Part shown: piece by piece, positions 60,832-64,000 of the stretch
Position numbering within the stretch: position 1 is the stretch's first letter
Layout of the letters: the number at the start of each line of letters is the position of its first letter
Source: DASUPK01 sp963843085
GTDB taxonomy: Bacteria; Actinomycetota; Thermoleophilia; Solirubrobacterales; 70-9
Reading direction: 5' to 3'
Assembly (NCBI GenBank): GCA_963843085.1
Contig: CAWJJG010000011.1
Coordinates: forward strand, 434,001 to 498,000
Length of the DNA: 64,000 bases
Made by a program: the position numbers and the translations under genes
The notes under the pieces: generated by a model
Seen by the model: the letters and a program-made list of their open reading frames with translations, nothing else
Told to the model about the DNA's origin: nothing
The model's database searches: none

Positions 60832-63196
60832 GCTGACAGCTCCCGAGCGGCGGCTGGAGCTGGCGCTCCGCTTCTTCACGGTCTTCTTCCTCGTCCAGGC
60901 CCTGCTCTATCCGGTGCTCGGCCTGTTCGCCTCCGCCGAGTTCCCCTTCGTCGCCAACTCGTTCGCCAAGGACGGTCTCTTCGCCGTCCTCTGCTTCGTC
61001 GCCGCCGGCGACGTCCGCCGGAACGGCTGGGCGACCCAGCTCGTGGTCCTCGGCCACATGCTGATCGTCTTCGCGCTGTTGCTGATGCTGGCCTTCGGCA
61101 ACCACGACAGCGTCGATGCGACCTTCGGCGCTCCGCTCGGCACCAGCCTCAGCCCGACCCTGCAGCTCCTGATCTGGGCGGCGGCGGCGAGCGCCGTGGT
61201 GGTCGTGCTCGCCTGGCTGTATCGCTCGGCCGTCAAGGGGCGGTACGGGCTCCGCTACCTCTGGCCGCATCAGCACAACACCGCGATGGCGATGGCGGAG
61301 GTGCTCGTCATCGGCCCGGACGAGGCGCTCACGCCCGAGCAGGTGGCGAAGGGGATCGACGACTACCTCTACTCCTTCACCGCGCACGAGAAATGGAAAT
61401 CGAAACTCGTCCTCTCGGCGCTCACCGTCTATCCCCTGTTCCGGCTGCGACCCCCCTTCGCCTTCATGGCACCCGAGAGGCGGCTGGCCTTCATCGAGCG
61501 CTCCTTCATCAGCGACGTGGTGGAGCGCCGTCTCCCCGGCAAGCTCCGGAGGCTGGTGCAGACTCTGCTCTCCTCCACCCAGCAGCTGGCGATCATCGGC
61601 TACTACGCGGACCCCCGCAGCGCGCCCTCCACCGGGTACGTGCCCTTCTCGCAGCGCAAGCGCTTTCCGAAGGCGATGAAGAAGGTGGGCGAGCTGGCCA
61701 CCCTCGACGTCAGCTCGCCGAACGAGGTCGACGCGGACCTGATCACCGCCGACGTCGCGATCGTCGGCAGCGGTGCCGCGGGGGCGATCCTGGCCCACCG
61801 GCTGGCTGAGCGTGGCCGCGAGGTGGTCCTGCTGGAGGGAGGCAAGCACGTCGACCCCAGGGACTTCACCGAGGACGAGCGCGTCCAGTTCTCCAACCTG
61901 TTCGCGGACGGCGGGCTCCAGCTCTCGACCGACACCCGCTTCCAGGTCCTGCAGGGCAAGTGCGTCGGCGGCAGCACGGTGATCAACAACGCCGTCTGTT
62001 ACGACGTCCCGCCGCGGACGCTCGAGCGCTGGAACGACCCAGACGGCCTCGACGCCGGGATCGATCCCAGGCGCTTCGACGAGTCGTTCGCCCGGCTGCG
62101 CGAGTGGCTGCCGGTCTACAGCCAGGACGGCAGCAAGCGCCTTCAGAAGGGCGGCACCAAGATGGCCGAGGGGATCGAGGCGCTCGGCCTGGACGGCGAC
62201 GGCGGCGTGGTCGACGCCAACATCAAGGACTGCCTCGGCTCGGGCTACTGCAACATCGGCTGTGCCTACGGCAAGAAGCTCTCGGCGCTCGACAACGTCC
62301 TGCCCCGGGCCCAGAGCGATTTCCCCGGCGCGGTCCGGATCTTCAGCGAGTGCCTGGCGGAGTCGATTCGCACGCGCGGGAAGCGAGCGACCGAGATCCG
62401 ATGCAGGCTCTCGGACGGCCGCGCGCTCCGGGTCGCGGCCAAGACGGTCGTCGTCGCGGGAGGAGCGCTCGCGTCGAGCCTGCTGCTGCAGCGCAGCAAT
62501 CTCGGGGGCTCGCGCGTGGGCACCGGGCTCTCCTTCAACGTCGGCGCTCCGCTGACCGCCGACTTCGAGGAGGAGCTCAACTCCTTCGACGGCCTCCAGA
62601 TCACCCACGGCTACCGGCCGACCGGCGAGGACCAGCTCATCCTGGAGTCCTGGTTCAACCCCGTGGGCACCCAGGCACTGCTCATGCCGGGCTGGTTCTC
62701 GGACCACTACGAGAACATGCGCCGCTACTCGCACCTGAGCTGCATCGGGGTGGTGGTCGGATCGCAGTCGAACGCCACGGTCAAGCCCGGCTTCCGTGGC
62801 AAGGGGATGAAGCTGGACTACGAGCCCGCGGAGTCGGACCTCCGCCTACTGCTCAAGGGCACGAAGCTCGCCGCACGAATCCACTTCGCGAGCGGTGCGC
62901 TCCGCGTCATGCCGATGACCTTCCGCTCCATCTCCTACGACAGCCTCGACCAGGTCAGCGAGCTCGACGACATCGTCCGCGACAACACGGACATCGGCCT
63001 GCACACCTCGCATCCGCAGGGCGGCAACGCGGTCAGCCGGGACCCGGCGAAGGGTGTCGTCGACGAGCGCTTCCTGGTGCACGGGATGGAGAACCTCTAT
63101 GTCTGCGACGCGAGCGTCTTCCCCTCCTCGGTGACGGTGAACCCGCAGCTCACGGTCATGGCGATCGCCGACTACGCGTCCGCCGGCATCGAATAG
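60818..63196 (+). CDS. GMC-family FAD oxidoreductase with N-terminal membrane segment
   Basis: 792 residues from GTG 60818. The first about 140 residues hold four hydrophobic segments (FFTVFFLVQALLYPVLG and others), then a linker of about 175 residues, and the FAD domain beginning VAIVGSGAAGAILAHRL (about 313-329). A Cys-rich block GYCNIGCAYGKK (about 475-486) and the C-terminal LHTSHPQGGN (about 727-736) are typical of cholesterol-oxidase/long-chain-alcohol-oxidase-like GMC enzymes. Membrane anchoring suggests a lipid or sterol-like substrate. Flanked by two SnoaL-like proteins. Confidence 0.85.
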   Translation: MQAPELTAPERRLELALRFFTVFFLVQALLYPVLGLFASAEFPFVANSFAKDGLFAVLCFVAAGDVRRNGWATQLVVLGHMLIVFALLLMLAFGNHDSVDATFGAPLGTSLSPTLQLLIWAAAASAVVVVLAWLYRSAVKGRYGLRYLWPHQHNTAMAMAEVLVIGPDEALTPEQVAKGIDDYLYSFTAHEKWKSKLVLSALTVYPLFRLRPPFAFMAPERRLAFIERSFISDVVERRLPGKLRRLVQTLLSSTQQLAIIGYYADPRSAPSTGYVPFSQRKRFPKAMKKVGELATLDVSSPNEVDADLITADVAIVGSGAAGAILAHRLAERGREVVLLEGGKHVDPRDFTEDERVQFSNLFADGGLQLSTDTRFQVLQGKCVGGSTVINNAVCYDVPPRTLERWNDPDGLDAGIDPRRFDESFARLREWLPVYSQDGSKRLQKGGTKMAEGIEALGLDGDGGVVDANIKDCLGSGYCNIGCAYGKKLSALDNVLPRAQSDFPGAVRIFSECLAESIRTRGKRATEIRCRLSDGRALRVAAKTVVVAGGALASSLLLQRSNLGGSRVGTGLSFNVGAPLTADFEEELNSFDGLQITHGYRPTGEDQLILESWFNPVGTQALLMPGWFSDHYENMRRYSHLSCIGVVVGSQSNATVKPGFRGKGMKLDYEPAESDLRLLLKGTKLAARIHFASGALRVMPMTFRSISYDSLDQVSELDDIVRDNTDIGLHTSHPQGGNAVSRDPAKGVVDERFLVHGMENLYVCDASVFPSSVTVNPQLTVMAIADYASAGIE

Positions 63197-63210
63197 CGTC
63201 CTCTTGTCGG

Positions 63211-63609
63211 ATGGCGGTCGATCGCGTCAAGCTGGTCAGGGAAGGCTTCGAGGCATGGAACGCCGAGGACCCGCGCTGGGTGCTCGAGCACATGAGCCCC
63301 GAGGTCGAATGGATCGCTCCCGAGCGCGATCCCTTCCCGGGGACCTACAAGGGCCTGGAGGGAGTGCAGGAGTTCTGGACCCGCTGGCGGAACGCCGTCG
63401 GCCAGCTCAAGTTCGCACCGGAGGAGCTGATCGACGGCGGTAACCACGTCGTCGTCATCGCCCATCGCTGGGCGCGCAACGACATCACGGGCCTCCAGAT
63501 CTCCGACATGATCGCCCAGGTCTTCAGCTTCGACGACGAGGACAAGTGCATCCGCGTCCAGGAGTTCTACGACCGGGAGGCGGCCATGAAGGCCGCGGGG
63601 CTGGAGTAG
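63211..63609 (+). CDS. SnoaL/NTF2-like protein
   Basis: 132 residues from ATG 63211. FEAWNAEDPRWVLEHMSPEVEW, YKGLEGVQEFWTRWRNAV and IRVQEFYDREAAM. Clearly a duplicate of the 60418 protein. Begins 14 bases after the GMC stop, so the three genes form one operon; the two may be subunits or alternative partners. Confidence 0.82.
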   Translation: MAVDRVKLVREGFEAWNAEDPRWVLEHMSPEVEWIAPERDPFPGTYKGLEGVQEFWTRWRNAVGQLKFAPEELIDGGNHVVVIAHRWARNDITGLQISDMIAQVFSFDDEDKCIRVQEFYDREAAMKAAGLE

Positions 63610-63627
63610 ACGGCTTCGCCATCAAGC

Positions 63628-63704
63628 GCGGGGGCTATGGCCGCCCATCACAAGTCGCTACGGGCTTCGCCCTTCGCTCCTGAATGCAGCGGCCGTGCCC
63701 CCGC
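63628..63704. terminator. Inverted repeat between converging genes, possible bidirectional terminator
   Basis: GCGGGGGCTATGGCCGC at 63628-63644 pairs imperfectly with GCGGCCGTGCCCCCGC at 63689-63704; a small GGGC-TTC-GCCC hairpin sits in the loop near 63663. No T-run follows. Confidence 0.4.
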
Positions 63705-64000
63705 TACCAGGATCCCCCGCCGCCGCCCCCGAAGCCGCCTCCGCCTCCGCCGCTGAAGCCTCCGCCTCCGCCGCTGCTCGAGGACTCCGGTGCGACCTGC
63801 GAGGAGAAACCCGAACCGAAGCTGTTGCCGTCGAAGGACGAGCCGATGTACGCGCCGGTGAGGTAGCCGCCGGCCCAGGAGCCGTCGGCGCTCTGGACCA
63901 CGGGCTCCGGGATGCGGTCGGACTTGATCATCCGGTCGGCCGTGCCGAAGGCGACGCCGTAGATCAGGATCCGCTTCCAGAGCTTCAGCGTCGCCGGCGG
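63704..64000 (-). CDS. DUF2207-like membrane protein, C-terminal part (5' end cut by window edge)
   Basis: 99 codons enter from the right edge. LWKRILIYGVAFGTADRMIK is followed by a linker (GYLTGAYIGSSFDGNSFGSGF) and a Gly/Ser-rich end (GGGGGFSGGGGG, finishing GGSW), the usual tail of DUF2207 proteins. These are integral membrane proteins of unknown function. Only the tail is visible. Confidence 0.78.
   Translation of the reverse strand, partial: PPATLKLWKRILIYGVAFGTADRMIKSDRIPEPVVQSADGSWAGGYLTGAYIGSSFDGNSFGSGFSSQVAPESSSSGGGGGFSGGGGGGFGGGGGGSW

Noticed and set aside
60620..62734. 704-codon minus frame opposite the GMC oxidoreductase
   Set aside because: Antisense shadow of a gene with FAD and GMC motifs.
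1..64000. CRISPR, tRNA, rRNA or insertion sequences
   Set aside because: No regularly spaced repeats, cloverleaf-like segments, transposase or terminal inverted repeats were noticed; a tRNA scan was not possible.

Overview
The window is high-GC, densely coded bacterial DNA: few gaps exceed 150 bases, none exceeds 300, and four-base ATGA/GTGA/TTGA gene overlaps, GTG/TTG starts and GC-rich third positions are common. Gene content (SufU-type Fe-S assembly next to an Rrf2 regulator, WecA- and WbaP-like initiators, PqqD/HPr-kinase-like cassettes, secreted Gly/Ser-rich anchors) fits an actinomycetote, plausibly a Thermoleophilia/Solirubrobacterales relative. That placement is inference; there is no rRNA or other marker here. 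I saw no transposase, integrase, CRISPR array, tRNA or rRNA.

Bases 1-37394 are a large surface-glycan region built from several units on alternating strands. 1-3165 (minus) holds an ABC-2 permease (cut by the edge), its Wzt-type ATPase with a C-terminal glycan-binding domain, and a flippase. 3221-9587 (plus) holds a GT-C-like membrane protein, glycosyltransferases, a methyltransferase and two proteins ending in a SW[RK]LTKPLR tail. 9578-15162 has two different sulfotransferases, a methyltransferase, a left-handed-helix acyltransferase, a PhyH-type dioxygenase and a glycosyltransferase. 15195-22096 has an O-antigen ligase/polymerase with TPR tail, a small secreted anchored protein, two tandem secreted glycoside hydrolases, a glycosyltransferase and a WbaP-like initiator. 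22269-36857 has further glycosyltransferases, a second flippase, a WecA-like initiator, a Wzy-like polymerase with an unusual extracytoplasmic C-terminal domain, a second TPR ligase, a sugar-nucleotide epimerase and another secreted glycoside hydrolase. Together these can start, build, decorate (sulfate, methyl, acyl), flip, polymerise, export and trim more than one surface polysaccharide.

37413-39422 (minus) is a sulfur-transfer unit: a small MoaD/ThiS-like carrier ending in GG, a rhodanese-ThiF/MoeB fusion and a separate rhodanese.

39549-47634 (plus) is the most interesting region: a PqqD-domain protein with a conserved C-terminal tail, an HPr-kinase-like protein, a two-domain glycosyltransferase, more glycosyltransferases, an SGNH-like hydrolase and a deacetylase-like protein. 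A second, smaller version (PqqD with the same tail, HPr-kinase-like, short GT2, NTP_transf_5-like nucleotidyltransferase) lies at 55483-58774. It is inserted between sufS and sufU of an Fe-S assembly locus (52150-59962) that here lacks sufB and sufD, and whose sufC carries two one-base insertions. 47678-50749 (minus) has an ABC exporter, a cupin and HtpX; 50873-52137 has a MarR regulator and an SDR.

60418-63609 is a small oxidoreductase unit, a GMC-type flavoprotein with membrane N-terminus between two SnoaL-like proteins. The right edge cuts a DUF2207-like membrane protein. Functions are from sequence reading only; no database search was possible. Most glycosyltransferase donor/acceptor specificities cannot be inferred.
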